Positions 38,434-49,715 of a stretch of 64,000 nucleotides of DNA are shown here, one piece after another; the first letter of the stretch is position 1, and each line of letters starts with the position of its first letter. The notes beneath the pieces are model-generated. The model was not told the origin of the DNA. It did not search any database and saw nothing but the letters and a program-made list of their open reading frames with translations. The position numbers and the translations under genes were made by a program. Source of the stretch: Actinomycetota bacterium (GTDB lineage: Bacteria > Actinomycetota > Acidimicrobiia > Acidimicrobiales > Microtrichaceae); contig JADJBW010000001.1 of assembly GCA_016703525.1 (NCBI GenBank), positions 310,001 to 374,000 on the forward strand, in the 5' to 3' direction.

Positions 38434-39213
38434 CTACCAACCGCGCCAGATGGCCGCGATACCGGCGAGCGCCGCGAGGGTGAGCACCGCCGGGCGGATC
38501 GATGTGGCGCCGAGGCGACGGGCGATGGTTGCGCCGATCGCCGCGCCCCCGAGCACTGCGGGAGCGAGGAGGACGGCCATCTCGAGGTGCCACCATTCGA
38601 CCTTGCCCGCCGCGGCGAGAGCGGCGATCGACAGCACCGTGCCGATCGGGAAGGCCACCGCCAAGGTCGAGCGGATCTCGGCTGCGGCGCGGTGCTGGGT
38701 GAGCAGCGCGAGCGGCGGGCCGCCGACGGCCGCCGTGGTGTCCATCGCGCCCGCGATCAGGCCGGCGGTCATCGCGGTGACCGGTGTGGTCGACACGTCG
38801 GGGGCGGCGAACGACAGCGCCGCGGCGGCGACCACCACGGCGCCCACGAGCACCGACAGGCGGTCGTGCGGGATGCGGCTCACCAGCGCCGCGCCGACCG
38901 CGATGCCGGGCAGCCGGCCGACCGAGATCCAGCCGATCAGCGGCCAGTCGATGGCGTGTCGCTCGCGGCGCGCCATCGACCAGTAGAGCGGCATCGCAAC
39001 GACGACCATGGTCGAGGGAACCAGGCGCGGTTCGACGATGCCGACCAGCGGCGCGGCGATCAGGTTGAGCCCGAATCCCACGATTCCCTGGACGGTCGCC
39101 CCGACCGCGACGACCGCCGCGACCAGCAGGAACGTGGTGACGCCGATTCGGAACCGTCGCTCAGTTGCCGGACGCCTGCGCGGCGACCGCGGCTGCTGCC
39201 GCTGCCGCTGCAT
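38434..39213 (-). CDS. TauE/SafE-family (DUF81) sulfite/sulfonate-type exporter
   Basis: A 259-residue membrane protein with the family duplication: VGATVQGIVGFGLNLIAAPL in the first half and the AGAMDTTAAVGGPPLALL block in the second. Members export sulfite, sulfonates or sulfur compounds, although many are uncharacterised. The first ATG (39213) lies inside the end of gpmA (53-base overlap); no ATG, GTG or TTG exists between gpmA's stop and the first helix, so this overlap is accepted with reservation. Confidence 0.85.
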   Translation of the reverse strand: MQRQRQQPRSPRRRPATERRFRIGVTTFLLVAAVVAVGATVQGIVGFGLNLIAAPLVGIVEPRLVPSTMVVVAMPLYWSMARRERHAIDWPLIGWISVGRLPGIAVGAALVSRIPHDRLSVLVGAVVVAAAALSFAAPDVSTTPVTAMTAGLIAGAMDTTAAVGGPPLALLTQHRAAAEIRSTLAVAFPIGTVLSIAALAAAGKVEWWHLEMAVLLAPAVLGGAAIGATIARRLGATSIRPAVLTLAALAGIAAIWRGW

Positions 39214-39922
39214 CGGCGTCGCCGAGGTACCGCGCTGCGGTCGGCTTGGCCTCGACCGGTCGGAAGTCGGGGCCGAGTTCGTAGCGCAGCGGGATGCCGG
39301 TGGGGATGTTCAGCTCGGTGATCTCGTCGTCGGAAATGTCGTCGAGGTGCTTCACCAGCGCCCGGAGCGAGTTGCCGTGTGCGACGACGAGCACGGTGTT
39401 GCCCGCCGCGAGGTCGGGCACGATCGCGTCGTACCAGTACGGCAGCATGCGCTCGACCACGTCCTGCAAGCATTCCGATCGGGGCACCAGGTCGGTCGGC
39501 AGCGACGCATACTGCGCGTCGCCGTTGGGGTTGTGGTCGTTGTCCTCGGCGATGGGCGGCGGCGGCACGTCGTAGCTGCGGCGCCAGACCTTCACCTGGT
39601 CCTCGCCGAAGCGAGCGGCGGTGTCGGCCTTGTTCCGTCCGGTGAGGTCGCCGTAGTGGCGTTCGTTGAGCCGCCAGTGACGCCGAACCGGCAGCCACAT
39701 GAGGTCCATGGTGTCGAGCGCGAGCTGTGCGGTGCGGATCGCCCGCTTCTGCAGCGACGTGTGGACCACGGTCGGGTGGACGCCGGCGTCGAGCATCGTC
39801 GTGCCGGCAGCGGATGCCTCAGCGATGCCCTGATCGATGAGGTCGCAGTCGTACCATCCGGTGAACAGGTTGCGTTCGTTCCACTCGCTCCGGCCATGGC
39901 GGAGCAGGATCAGATCGGACAT
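39161..39922 (-). CDS. gpmA: 2,3-bisphosphoglycerate-dependent phosphoglycerate mutase
   Basis: A 253-residue glycolytic enzyme. The phospho-His is His9 in LLRHGRSEWN; the LNERHYGDLTG block supplies the catalytic Glu, and VVAHGNSLRAL the second His. Unusually the C-terminus is a run of alanines (ADAAAAAAAVAAQASGN), longer than in typical GpmA, probably a floppy tail. It overlaps the TauE/SafE gene downstream and the GT87-like gene upstream. Confidence 0.95.
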   Translation of the reverse strand: MSDLILLRHGRSEWNERNLFTGWYDCDLIDQGIAEASAAGTTMLDAGVHPTVVHTSLQKRAIRTAQLALDTMDLMWLPVRRHWRLNERHYGDLTGRNKADTAARFGEDQVKVWRRSYDVPPPPIAEDNDHNPNGDAQYASLPTDLVPRSECLQDVVERMLPYWYDAIVPDLAAGNTVLVVAHGNSLRALVKHLDDISDDEITELNIPTGIPLRYELGPDFRPVEAKPTAARYLGDADAAAAAAAAVAAQASGN

Positions 39923-40938
39923 CTCGGCGCCCTCCTTGCGGTCGTTTCCCTATCTTCCCGGATCGCTCCGGCGGCCACGAAATCGGTCGGGGCGGGCAGG
40001 GCGACGACGGTGACGATGCACAGCGCGAGCATCGCCCACCTCATGGCTGTCAGGTCACCCCCGGTCGGGTCGAGCAGCACCAGGGCGCCGAACCCGGCCA
40101 CGACGCGGTCGGCGACGCCGGCGGAGCGGGCGGCCCACAGCGCGACCGCGACGGTCGCGAACGTCAGGTGGTGGACCGAGCTGAACGGCGAGATGGTGGT
40201 CGACAGGCACATGCCGACCGTCACGAGCCCGACGCCGTCGGTCGGACCGGGGGCGTGTGCGAGGCGTCGGGCGGTGCGAAGGGCGGCGGCCGTCAACGCG
40301 AGCGAGGCCACGATCCACGCGACGTCGGCTGCGCGCTGCGCCGCGATGATCGATCGGAGTCCGGCGCGAAGGTCGACCGACGGCACGCCGGCGGGCACCG
40401 CCGCCCGTCCGCCGAGCCGCTGGACGAACTGCCACGTCGACGCGGGAGCGACGAGCGCCCCGATCGCGGTGATGGCCACGAACGCGCCGATGGCGTTGCG
40501 TGCAGCGAGACGGCTGTCGCCGCGGCGCGTGCCGGCCCACACGACCGGGATGACCGCGAGCGGTGTGACCTTGACGGCTGCGGCGAGCCCGATCCCGACG
40601 CCGGCCCAGGCGCGCGAGCGGGCGAATGCGACGATGTCGATGCAGAGCAGTGCGGCGACGAACCCGTTGATCTGGCCGAGCCGCATGGTCGACACGGCGG
40701 GGGCGAACCACAGCGCAACAGCGGCGCCCAGCAGGGCGTGTGCGGGGGTGATCGTGCGGGTGCCGCGCAGGTGGGTCGCCGCGATGCCGTATGCGCCGAC
40801 GAACGCAACGACCGTGAGTGCGAGCCACAGTCGGGACCCGATCGATTCGTCGAGCAGCGAGAAGGGCCACACGATCGACGCCGCCGCGGGCGGGTAGGTG
40901 AAGCGAAGGATGCCGGAGCCGTAGCCGTAGAGACCCAC
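39910..40938 (-). CDS. GT87-type (DUF2029) membrane mannosyl/arabinosyl-transferase-like protein, N-terminus unclear
   Basis: A polytopic membrane protein with the loop SGILRFTYPPAAASIVWP and LGQINGFVAALLC, typical of GT87 polyprenyl-phosphate-dependent glycosyltransferases of actinobacterial cell envelopes. The reported start is GTG 40938, yet the same frame stays open upstream and encodes a good first helix plus the conserved DYRIYSRAVAAIGS motif (to about 41109) with no start codon. An ATG at 41144 in another frame would serve if one base were missing or added between 41060 and 41100. Last 13 bases overlap gpmA. Confidence 0.7.
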   Translation of the reverse strand: MGLYGYGSGILRFTYPPAAASIVWPFSLLDESIGSRLWLALTVVAFVGAYGIAATHLRGTRTITPAHALLGAAVALWFAPAVSTMRLGQINGFVAALLCIDIVAFARSRAWAGVGIGLAAAVKVTPLAVIPVVWAGTRRGDSRLAARNAIGAFVAITAIGALVAPASTWQFVQRLGGRAAVPAGVPSVDLRAGLRSIIAAQRAADVAWIVASLALTAAALRTARRLAHAPGPTDGVGLVTVGMCLSTTISPFSSVHHLTFATVAVALWAARSAGVADRVVAGFGALVLLDPTGGDLTAMRWAMLALCIVTVVALPAPTDFVAAGAIREDRETTARRAPRCPI

Positions 40939-41223
40939 GCTGCCGATGGCCGCGACGGCGCGGGAGTAGATGCGGTAGTCGATGCGTCGGTTGCCGTCGA
41001 TGTTCCACTGCGCGGCCAGGGTCGCGAGGGCGATCGCCGCCGTCGCGACATGCGTGACGAACGGAGCGACGCGTCGATCGTCACGGCCGACGCGCCGGCG
41101 TCGGCGGCGTCAGCTGCGGCCGTCGGGAGCGGCTCGACGTGCATACCTCTCGGTCGGCGGGCGCCCGCGAATTCTGAGGCAGCTCGGCCGGACGCGGCCG
41201 AGCTGAGTACGCCTCTCAGGAAA

Positions 41224-41253
41224 GTTGATAGCCAAACACTCAAGATGTATGCT
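41224..41253 (+). promoter_or_regulatory. dnaK operon promoter with HAIR-like HspR operator
   Basis: TTGATA (-35, 41225-41230) and TATGCT (-10, 41248-41253) are 17 bases apart, an excellent housekeeping promoter. Superimposed on it is a HAIR-like inverted repeat, GTTGATA-N7-ACTCAAG (41224-41244): the right half matches the CTTGAGT-N7-ACTCAAG consensus fully and the left half at TTGA. HspR, encoded at the end of this operon, binds HAIR sites, so heat-shock autoregulation is expected. Confidence 0.75.
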
Positions 41254-41355
41254 GGCGCTACACCACAGATGGGTCGGTCCGCCGGAATCCGCCGGTAGGC
41301 TGGCTCGGACGTTCAGCACAGTTCGCGGTCCGATGGCCGCACCAGGAGGCTCGAG

Positions 41356-43181
<1,826 letters not shown>

Positions 43182-43185
<4 letters not shown>

Positions 43186-43829
43186 GCGAGTCGACCGACG
43201 ACGCGCGTGTGGACGGTCCCGATTCGGGCCCCGACATCGACGCTCGGCCCGAGCAATCAGCGGAACCGGCTGGTGACGCCACTGGCGAGGACGGGTCGGC
43301 GTCCGATCCCGAGTTCGATCCCGAGTTCGACCCGGACGATCCGTTCGGGATCGGCGACGGCCTCGGCCTCGACATCGGCCCTCTCACCGAGCCCAAGGCC
43401 GCCGCCGAGCAGCTTGCGGCGGTCACGAAGGAGCGCGACGAGTACCTCGACCTCGCCCGCCGGGTGCAGGCCGACTTCGAGAACTACCGCCGTCGGGTCG
43501 ACGCCCAACGCATCGAGCAGGCGCAGCGAGCGGCGGAGTCGCTCGTGGCGGAGCTGCTCCCGGTGCTCGACGCGTGCGATGCGGCGGCCGCCCAGGGCGC
43601 CGAGGACGTCGAGCCGATCGCGGCGTCGCTGTTCGGCACGCTTGCCAAGCTCGGCCTCGAGCGGATCGAAGCGGTCGACGCCGTGTTCGATCCCAACCAG
43701 CACGAGGCCGTGATGCAAGAGCCGGCAGGCGACGGCGACACCGGCACCATCGTGATGGAGATTCTGCGTGCCGGCTACCAGTGGAACGGGCGCGTCGTGC
43801 GCCCGGCGATGGTCAAGGTGCGCGGCTGA
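43182..43829 (+). CDS. grpE: GrpE nucleotide-exchange factor
   Basis: A 215-residue co-chaperone that releases ADP from DnaK. The start GTG overlaps the dnaK stop. The N-terminal 70 residues are acidic and low-complexity with a PEFDPEFDP repeat; the long helix RRVQADFENYRRRV and the C-terminal beta domain with FDPNQHEAVMQEP and VVRPAMVKV are conserved. Gene order and spacing are the classical actinobacterial arrangement. Confidence 0.96.
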
Positions 43830-43844
43830 CCGAGGAGTCCGACG

Positions 43845-44979
43845 ATGGCGATCCAGCGTGAGTGGTTCGAGAAGGACTACTACGCCATCCTCGGCGTCCC
43901 GGCTACGGCGACGCCGAAAGAGGTGACGTCGGCATACCGCGCGCTCGCCCGCAAGCTGCACCCCGACGCGAATCCGGGGAACCCTGCGGCCGAGGAGCGG
44001 TTCAAGGAGGTGTCGGCCGCGTACGACGTGATCGGCGATCCCGACCGCCGCCGCGAGTACGACGAGGCCCGCGCCATGGGCCCGATGGGCGATGGGCGGC
44101 ATGGGCGGTGCCGGTCCATTCGGCCGCGGTGGTGGTGGCGGCGGCGCCGGCTTCGATGCGGGTGACATCGGGGACCTGCTCGGCAACCTGTTCGGCCGAG
44201 GCGGCGGCCAGGCCCGCGGCCCGTCGCAGTCGACGTTCGGGCGCGGCGCCGACCTCGAAGCCGATCTGCACATCTCGTTCCTCGACGCCCTCCGCGGCGT
44301 CACCACGTCGGTCAGCCTCGTGAGCGATGCGCCGTGCATCGACTGCCAGGGCGCCGGGACCGCGCCCGGGACCTCGGCGCGGCCCTGCTCCGAGTGCAGC
44401 GGGCGCGGCGTGCTCGACGAGAACCAGGGGTTCTTCTCCTTCAGTCGGCCGTGCCAGCGGTGCCAAGGGTCGGGCCGTCTCATCGATCACCCCTGCCTGA
44501 GCTGTTCGGGTTCGGGCGTGACCCGGCGTCCGCGCACGGTCAAGGTCCGGCTGCCCGAGGGAGTGAAGGATGGGCAGACCATCCGCCTGAAGGGCAAGGG
44601 TGCGCCGGGGCGGCAGGGCGGGCCGGCGGGCGACCTGTACGTGCGGCTCGATGTGGAACCGCACCCGCTGTTTCGGCGCGAGGAGCAGCATCTTCGGGTG
44701 ACGGTGCCGATCACGTTCGCCGAGGCGGCGCTGGGCGCCGATGTGCGCGTGCCCACCACCGAGGGCGATGCCGTCACCATTCGTATTCCCGAGGCAACCC
44801 GGAGCGGACGGGTGTTCCGGGTGCGCGGCCGTGGTGTTCCCGGCCCGCAGGGTCGCGGCGATCTGCTGGTCGCCGTCGAGGTCACCGTTCCCACGTCGCT
44901 GTCCGCACAGGAGCGGCGAGCGATCGAGGCGCTGCGCGACGCGGCGACCTCGTCACCACGAGACGCCCTCGGCGTCTGA
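43845..44979 (+). pseudogene. dnaJ: DnaJ (Hsp40) co-chaperone, interrupted by one extra base at 44091
   Basis: The J domain has HPD at residues 39-41 (RKLHPDANPG). An extra G at 44091 ends the first frame after about 105 residues; removing it joins GPMG directly to MGGMGGAGPFGRGGGG and gives a full type I DnaJ: Gly-rich linker, four zinc repeats (CIDCQGAG, CSECSGRG, CQRCQGSG, CLSCSGSG) and C-terminal domains. All parts look healthy, so a sequence error is the simplest explanation. If real, the cell would lose the DnaJ of this operon. Confidence 0.9.
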
Positions 44980-44998
44980 GCACGTCAGGAGGTGTGCG

Positions 44999-45382
44999 AT
45001 GCCTGAATTCCATCAAGCGGTGTATGTGATCTCGGTCGCGGCCGAGCTTGCCGGCGTGCACCCGCAGACGTTGCGGATCTACGAACGCAAGGGCCTCGTC
45101 AACCCCGCCCGCACCGGCGGCGGATCGCGCCGCTACAGCCAGGCCGACATCGAGCTGTTGCACCGCATCCAGGAGCTCACCAACGACGGCTTGAACCTCG
45201 CCGGGGTTGAGCGGGTGCTCGAGCTCGAATTGCGCGTTGCGGAACTCGAGAACGAGCTGGCGCGCACGCGCTCCGAGGCGGCCGAAGCGGTCGAGGCCGC
45301 GCACCGCCACTACCGGCGCGACCTGGTGCCGATGTCGCAGGCGGCGGTGGTCCTCTACAACGAGTCGCGTCGCCGGCGCTGA
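44999..45382 (+). CDS. hspR: HspR, MerR-type heat-shock repressor
   Basis: A 127-residue regulator with the MerR helix-turn-helix VISVAAELAGVHPQTLRIYE and wing KGLVNPARTGGGSRRYSQ, followed by a short helix. HspR represses the dnaK operon through HAIR sites, usually with DnaK as corepressor. It is the last gene of the operon, with AGGAGG eight bases before its ATG. The HAIR-like site at 41.2 kb is its expected target. Confidence 0.95.
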   Translation: MPEFHQAVYVISVAAELAGVHPQTLRIYERKGLVNPARTGGGSRRYSQADIELLHRIQELTNDGLNLAGVERVLELELRVAELENELARTRSEAAEAVEAAHRHYRRDLVPMSQAAVVLYNESRRRR

Positions 45383-46020
45383 TCCACCCGGTCGCGGATC
45401 GCGTCCGCCAGGTCGTCGCCGAGCAGTTCGGCGAGTTCCGACGCGAGTGATTCGGCCGCAGGCGCATCGCCGACGAGCGCGTCGGCGGTGTCGGTGCAGA
45501 ACCACGCGACTGAAGCATCGTCGCCGCCGAAGTCGTCGCGTCGCCACCGTCGAAGCACGTGCACCGGTGTGCCATCCGCGCCGTCGTGGCGCTCGACCTT
45601 CAGGGGGAGCTGCCAACACACGTTCGGCTTCCACTCCAGTGGCGGCTCGCCGTGCTGTGCGGCGCCGAGGTGGAGTGCACAGCCGGGCCCGGCGGCGAAT
45701 CCGTCGCGGTTCAAGAAGATGCATGCGCCGTCGACCACGCGGATCGCCCGGCGCGTCTCGTCGGTGAAGATGCCGTCGCTCGCGGCGTCGCGTGCATGTT
45801 GCCAGGACCCTTCGTCGAGGCACGCGGCGTGCGCCGCCACGTTCGCCGCGTCGTCGACGTCGGTGAGTTCGGCGCCGAGAATGCAGCAGCCGAGCGTTCC
45901 CGAGGGGTCGGGCGCGACGTCGATCCCCTGGCACCCGCGACCCCAGATGCAAGTCCAGCGGGAGGCGAGGAAGTCGTCGTCGACCTCCCAGCGTTCGCCG
46001 CCGACCTCGATGCGGATCAC
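45355..46020 (-). CDS. Conserved Cys-rich protein of unknown function (221 aa)
   Basis: I recognise no named family with certainty. The cysteines are arranged in motifs reminiscent of metal binding: TCIWGRGCQGID, GCCILGAEL, a single Cys in HAACLDEG, GACIFLNR, GPGCALHLGAA and NVCWQLPL. Similar proteins occur widely in Actinobacteria. The start is GTG 46020, overlapping the stop of the flavoprotein gene (GTGA), so the two are coupled. Its 3' end overlaps hspR's end by 28 bases. A role in iron or zinc binding is only inference. Confidence 0.7.
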   Translation of the reverse strand: MIRIEVGGERWEVDDDFLASRWTCIWGRGCQGIDVAPDPSGTLGCCILGAELTDVDDAANVAAHAACLDEGSWQHARDAASDGIFTDETRRAIRVVDGACIFLNRDGFAAGPGCALHLGAAQHGEPPLEWKPNVCWQLPLKVERHDGADGTPVHVLRRWRRDDFGGDDASVAWFCTDTADALVGDAPAAESLASELAELLGDDLADAIRDRVDQRRRRDSL

Positions 46021-47701
46021 GCCGGAGCCCGGTGGCGCTGGGCGGCGCGCTGGTTACGCACAGCCCGCAGCCGCGCGCCGCGCGACCACTCCAGCGGGTC
46101 GAAGCCGGCCGGATCGGCGGGAATCGCGTCGGGTTCGGCGAGGCGCGTTCCGAGGAACATCTCGATGAGCAGCGGCCGGTCGAGGATCTCACCGGCGCAG
46201 TTGACGCCACCGGCCATCGTGCCGGCGATGCCGTGGCCCGAGGCGGTGTTCGCCCCGACGAGCCACAGGCCCTCGATCTCGGTGCGGTGCTGTGGGCGGT
46301 GCTCGCCGGACTGGCCGGGCGAGTGTTCGTAGCCGTAGCTGGTGCCACCCGTCGACCGGGTGTAACGCTCGTGGCTCAGTGGCGTTGCGGTCTCGAGGTG
46401 GACGATGTGCTCGCGGATTGGGCCGAGCACCGACTCGGCGGCGTCCACGAGCGCGTCGGTGATCTCGGCTTTGCGCTGCCGGTAGGTGTCGTCGCGCCGG
46501 TACGGGCCGGCGTCTTCGCCGAGGCCCCACGCCGCGTGCCCGCGCGGCGCGAGCGTCATGATCTGCAGGTTGGTGTGGCCCGGTGGACACAGCGCAGCGT
46601 TGCCCGGGTCCTTGCGGGATGCCATCGCCACGTACGCGAACGGCGGCCCGTCGCCGAACTCGCCGCGGTCGAGCCCTGCGTAGAGGCCCTCGGTCTCATA
46701 CGTGGGGAACACGAAGTAGTTCGTGTTGGGGCCGGCGAGCTCGATGTCGACCACGAGGTACACACACACGAGGCCGAGCGTCATCCGCGCTCGTCGGGTC
46801 CACTCGATCGTGGCCGGGTCCCAAGCCTCGGATCCGACGAGGTCGAAGACCGTGCGCCGATGGTCGGCGTTCGAGATGACGATCGGTGCCGAGATCGATG
46901 TGCCGTCCTCAAGCGTGATGCCCACCGCTCGGCGGCCGTCCAGGTCGATGCGCTCGACCGCGCTGAGGCATCGGATCTCACCGCCGTGCGCCTCGATCAC
47001 CTGGATCAGGCGTGCGGGGAGCATCTGTCCGCCACCCTCGGGATAGGCGGCGCCCCGCATGTAGTGGTCGATGAGGCCGGCGTGCATCATCACCGTCGTT
47101 TCCGACGGCGGCCCGGCGTAGAGGCCCGACCAGTGGTCCAACACGGCGCGCGGACGGTCGGACAGCTCGCCGTGGTCGAAGAGCGCGCTGAGCGGCTGGA
47201 ACGCCCACCGGTCGAAGGTCGGGGTGTCGGCGCCGGGGATCAGGCGAGTGCGCGCCTCGGAGGCGACGGCGCGCAGCACCTCGACGCAGCGTTCCAGCCC
47301 GGCGCGTTCGCCGGGGAAGGCATCCACGAGGCGTTGCTCGTAGGCCTCCCAGTCGGCGGGGACCCGGAACGTGAAGTCGGGAAAGCGGAGCGTGTCGAAC
47401 CCGTCGGGGTCGAGCGGACGGAAGCGCACGCGATCGCCCACGCCGAGGGCGCCGAAGATCGTGGGGAACAGCCCGCCGGGTCCAGCGTCGCCCAGGTAGT
47501 GGACGCCGACGTCGAACTCGTAGGTGTCGCGGCCGCCGAACCGCGACGGGGGTGCCGACGGAACACCTGGGCGTTGCCGCCTGCCACGTCGTGTGCCTCG
47601 GTCACCAGCACGCGGCGACCGGTCGCAGCGAGGCAGGCGGCCGCCGTCAGGCCGCCGGGCCCGGATCCCACGACCACCACGTCCCACGATTCGTTCGGCA
47701 T
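46017..47701 (-). pseudogene. FAD-dependent carotenoid desaturase/isomerase-like protein, frameshift near 47550
   Basis: The N-terminus has the dinucleotide fold WDVVVVGSGPGGLTAAACLA and GGNAQVFRRH, then the frame breaks and continues as GGRDTYEFDVGVHYLGD to the end. Adding one C to the C-run (47548-47552 on the plus strand) joins them into about 560 residues. Landmarks RTVFDLVGSE, ASGHGIAGTMAGG (FAD C-terminal motif) match COG1233 phytoene dehydrogenase-related proteins; the substrate is unknown. It is coupled to the Cys-rich gene below it. Confidence 0.8.
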
Positions 47702-47826
47702 CGCGGCGACGTTAGAGGCCGGGTGCGCGGCGCGCCCGGCCGATCGACGGCGGCCAGGCAGGAGCCGCCACCCGGGTGAGAGTGCTCACTTCTCGGGGTG
47801 GGGTGTGGTCCGTACCGTCGCTGGTC

Positions 47827-48729
47827 ATGTCGCGGTTGTGCGGGTCTGGTGGTCGGTGGCGTGGGGTGTCCGTCGTAGTGACGGGTGCGGCGTGCGCGGT
47901 GCTCGTGTTGGTGGCGGGGGCGGGGTGTTCCGACGCGGGCGGGGCCGCGGGCGGTTCGACCGATTCCACGGTGTTGGTCGGTGATCGGGAGTCGACCACG
48001 ACCGTTGCTGGTCCTGCCTCGGGCGCGTCCGGTGCGTCGGGTGTGACCGGCGCGACTGGAGCGACCGGGTCGTCGGGCGCTTCTGGTGTGTCGGGGTCGG
48101 TGGTGTGGGAGGTGACGACGCCGAGTTCGCGGGGGACGCACAACACGGCGGCTCCGGCGGCGGCGGGTGGGACGCCGGTGGCGACGTTGCCGTTGACGAC
48201 GGTGCCGTCGAGCCCGTTGGCGGCCGAGATCGAGGCGGCGTATGTGGCGGCGTGGGAGGACATCAAGGTTGCGGCGCAGCTCGACAACTACGAGACACCC
48301 CAGTTGGCCGATCACATCGTCGAGCCGATGTTGGAGAAGTTCCGCGGCCTGCTGCGCGGCCTCGACGTCGATGGCGTGTATCTCGTGTGGGATGCGCCGG
48401 ATGACTCGTGGTATCGGATCGAGGCGATCGAACAGTTCGGCAACGGCGAGGTAGTCGCCACGATCTGTGCCTATTTCGACGACGTGACGCTTCGGCAGGG
48501 AACCGACGAGATCGTCGATCGCGAGATCGTCGCGGCGCGGTTCCGAGAGACGTTCACCAGGCCCGATGGAGTATGGCGATGGATACACAGACAGAAGATC
48601 GATTCAGGCGGCGACCTGGCATCCGACTGCGCGGTGCCATCGGCAGTAGTCACGCTCGCTCTCACCTCGGCTCGGAGGACACCTTCGCCGCGACCCGACT
48701 GGCGGGGCTCACCGAGGCGGCCGCGGTGA
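47827..48729 (+). CDS. Lipoprotein with collagen-like Gly-x-x tract
   Basis: The signal peptide (VSVVVTGAACAVLVLVAGAGC) ends in a lipobox Cys at residue 34. A stretch near residues 62-92 is a run of Gly-x-x triplets (GASGASGVTGATGATGSSG), a short collagen-like tract, followed by a Ser/Thr/Ala linker. The rest is a folded domain beginning AEIEAAYVAAWEDIKVAA and including WDAPDDSWYRIEAIEQF, found in uncharacterised actinobacterial lipoproteins. The last 40 residues look unlike a natural end and may follow another frameshift. ATG 47827 is used. Confidence 0.7.
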   Translation: MSRLCGSGGRWRGVSVVVTGAACAVLVLVAGAGCSDAGGAAGGSTDSTVLVGDRESTTTVAGPASGASGASGVTGATGATGSSGASGVSGSVVWEVTTPSSRGTHNTAAPAAAGGTPVATLPLTTVPSSPLAAEIEAAYVAAWEDIKVAAQLDNYETPQLADHIVEPMLEKFRGLLRGLDVDGVYLVWDAPDDSWYRIEAIEQFGNGEVVATICAYFDDVTLRQGTDEIVDREIVAARFRETFTRPDGVWRWIHRQKIDSGGDLASDCAVPSAVVTLALTSARRTPSPRPDWRGSPRRPR

Positions 48730-48763
48730 CCAGGCGGGCGGTAGCGCGACGGGTGACGGTGCA

Positions 48764-49524
48764 GTGATCTCGGTGGGCCGCACCGGCGGCAACGGCAAAC
48801 CCGGCAGCGGCGCGCCAGCGGCGACCCGGCATCGCGCCGCACCCGCCGATCCGATCACCTGCCGGTTCTTCCTCCCCGCGCCGACACCACAACCCTGTCG
48901 ATCGGCAACGAAACCACCGACCTCGAACCCGGACTCCGCGTCTACCGCATCTGCTACCGCAACGGCATCCCCGTCACCCAACCCGCCTACATCACCATCC
49001 CCGCCGCCGGACCCGCCGCGTTACCGGACCCCGCCGCGATCCTCCCCGACCTCATCGACCAAGCCGCCGACCAACTCACCATCCCCACACCCACCCCCCA
49101 ACTCAACCCGCCCGGCCAAACCCTGCCAAACCTCACCACCTGGCTCGACGCACCCCAACCCGCCTCAACACTGTCCGCAACCGCGACGATCCCCGGCGTC
49201 ACCGCCACCGCAACCGCAACCCTTCGCTCCACCCACTTCACCATCAACCCGGCCGCCGACGGACCCGCGTCACGCGACGACGCCACCACCATCACCTGCC
49301 CAGGCCACGGCACCCCCTACCGGCCCAACACCACACCGAACCGCTCGACATGCGCCCACCGGTTCACCACCCCGACCCGCGACCTCACCGTCACCGTCAC
49401 CACCGTGTGGCACCTCACCTGGACCTCCAACATCGACCCCGGCGGCGACCTCGGCACCGTCACCGCCACCACCACCATCCCCTACCGGGTCCAAGAACTC
49501 GCCACCACCATCCGAACCCACTAA
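48764..49524 (+). pseudogene. Exported-type protein of unknown function, frameshift near 48880
   Basis: From GTG 48764 the frame reads ISVGRTGGNGKPGSG…DPITCRFFLPAP and must then move by one base to continue as DTTTLSIGNETTDLEPGLRV to the stop at 49522. The C-terminal half is Thr/Pro-rich with beta-strand character (TVTVTTVWHLTWTSN). I do not recognise the family; proteins of this kind often follow a lipoprotein gene in Acidimicrobiia-type genomes, from memory. The signal peptide is not visible, so the true start is probably upstream and also disturbed. Confidence 0.5.
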
Positions 49525-49678
49525 CACCCGCCCCCGCCTGCACCCGGCCCCACCGACACTCCACGCCCCACCGGCGCCCCCCCCCACTGACACCCCACGC
49601 CCCACCGGCACGCGCCTCGCGACCGGTATGCGCCTCGCGACCGGCAACACGTCGAACCCGGAAATGTTCAGGCACGGC

Positions 49679-49707
49679 TTGCACACCGAATACACGTTCG
49701 ATATCCT
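49679..49707 (+). promoter_or_regulatory. Probable promoter of the DUF222/HNH gene
   Basis: TTGCAC (49679-49684) and TATCCT (49702-49707) are 17 bases apart, and the ATG is eight bases after the -10 box, suggesting a very short or absent leader. The local AT content is higher than nearby. Confidence 0.5.
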
Positions 49708-49715
49708 AAGAACTG

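Noticed and set aside
49560..49640. C-run and duplicated GCGCCTCGCGACCGG / CACGCCCCACCGGC segments as an insertion-sequence end
   Set aside because: They are short low-complexity repeats with no terminal inverted repeats or transposase nearby.
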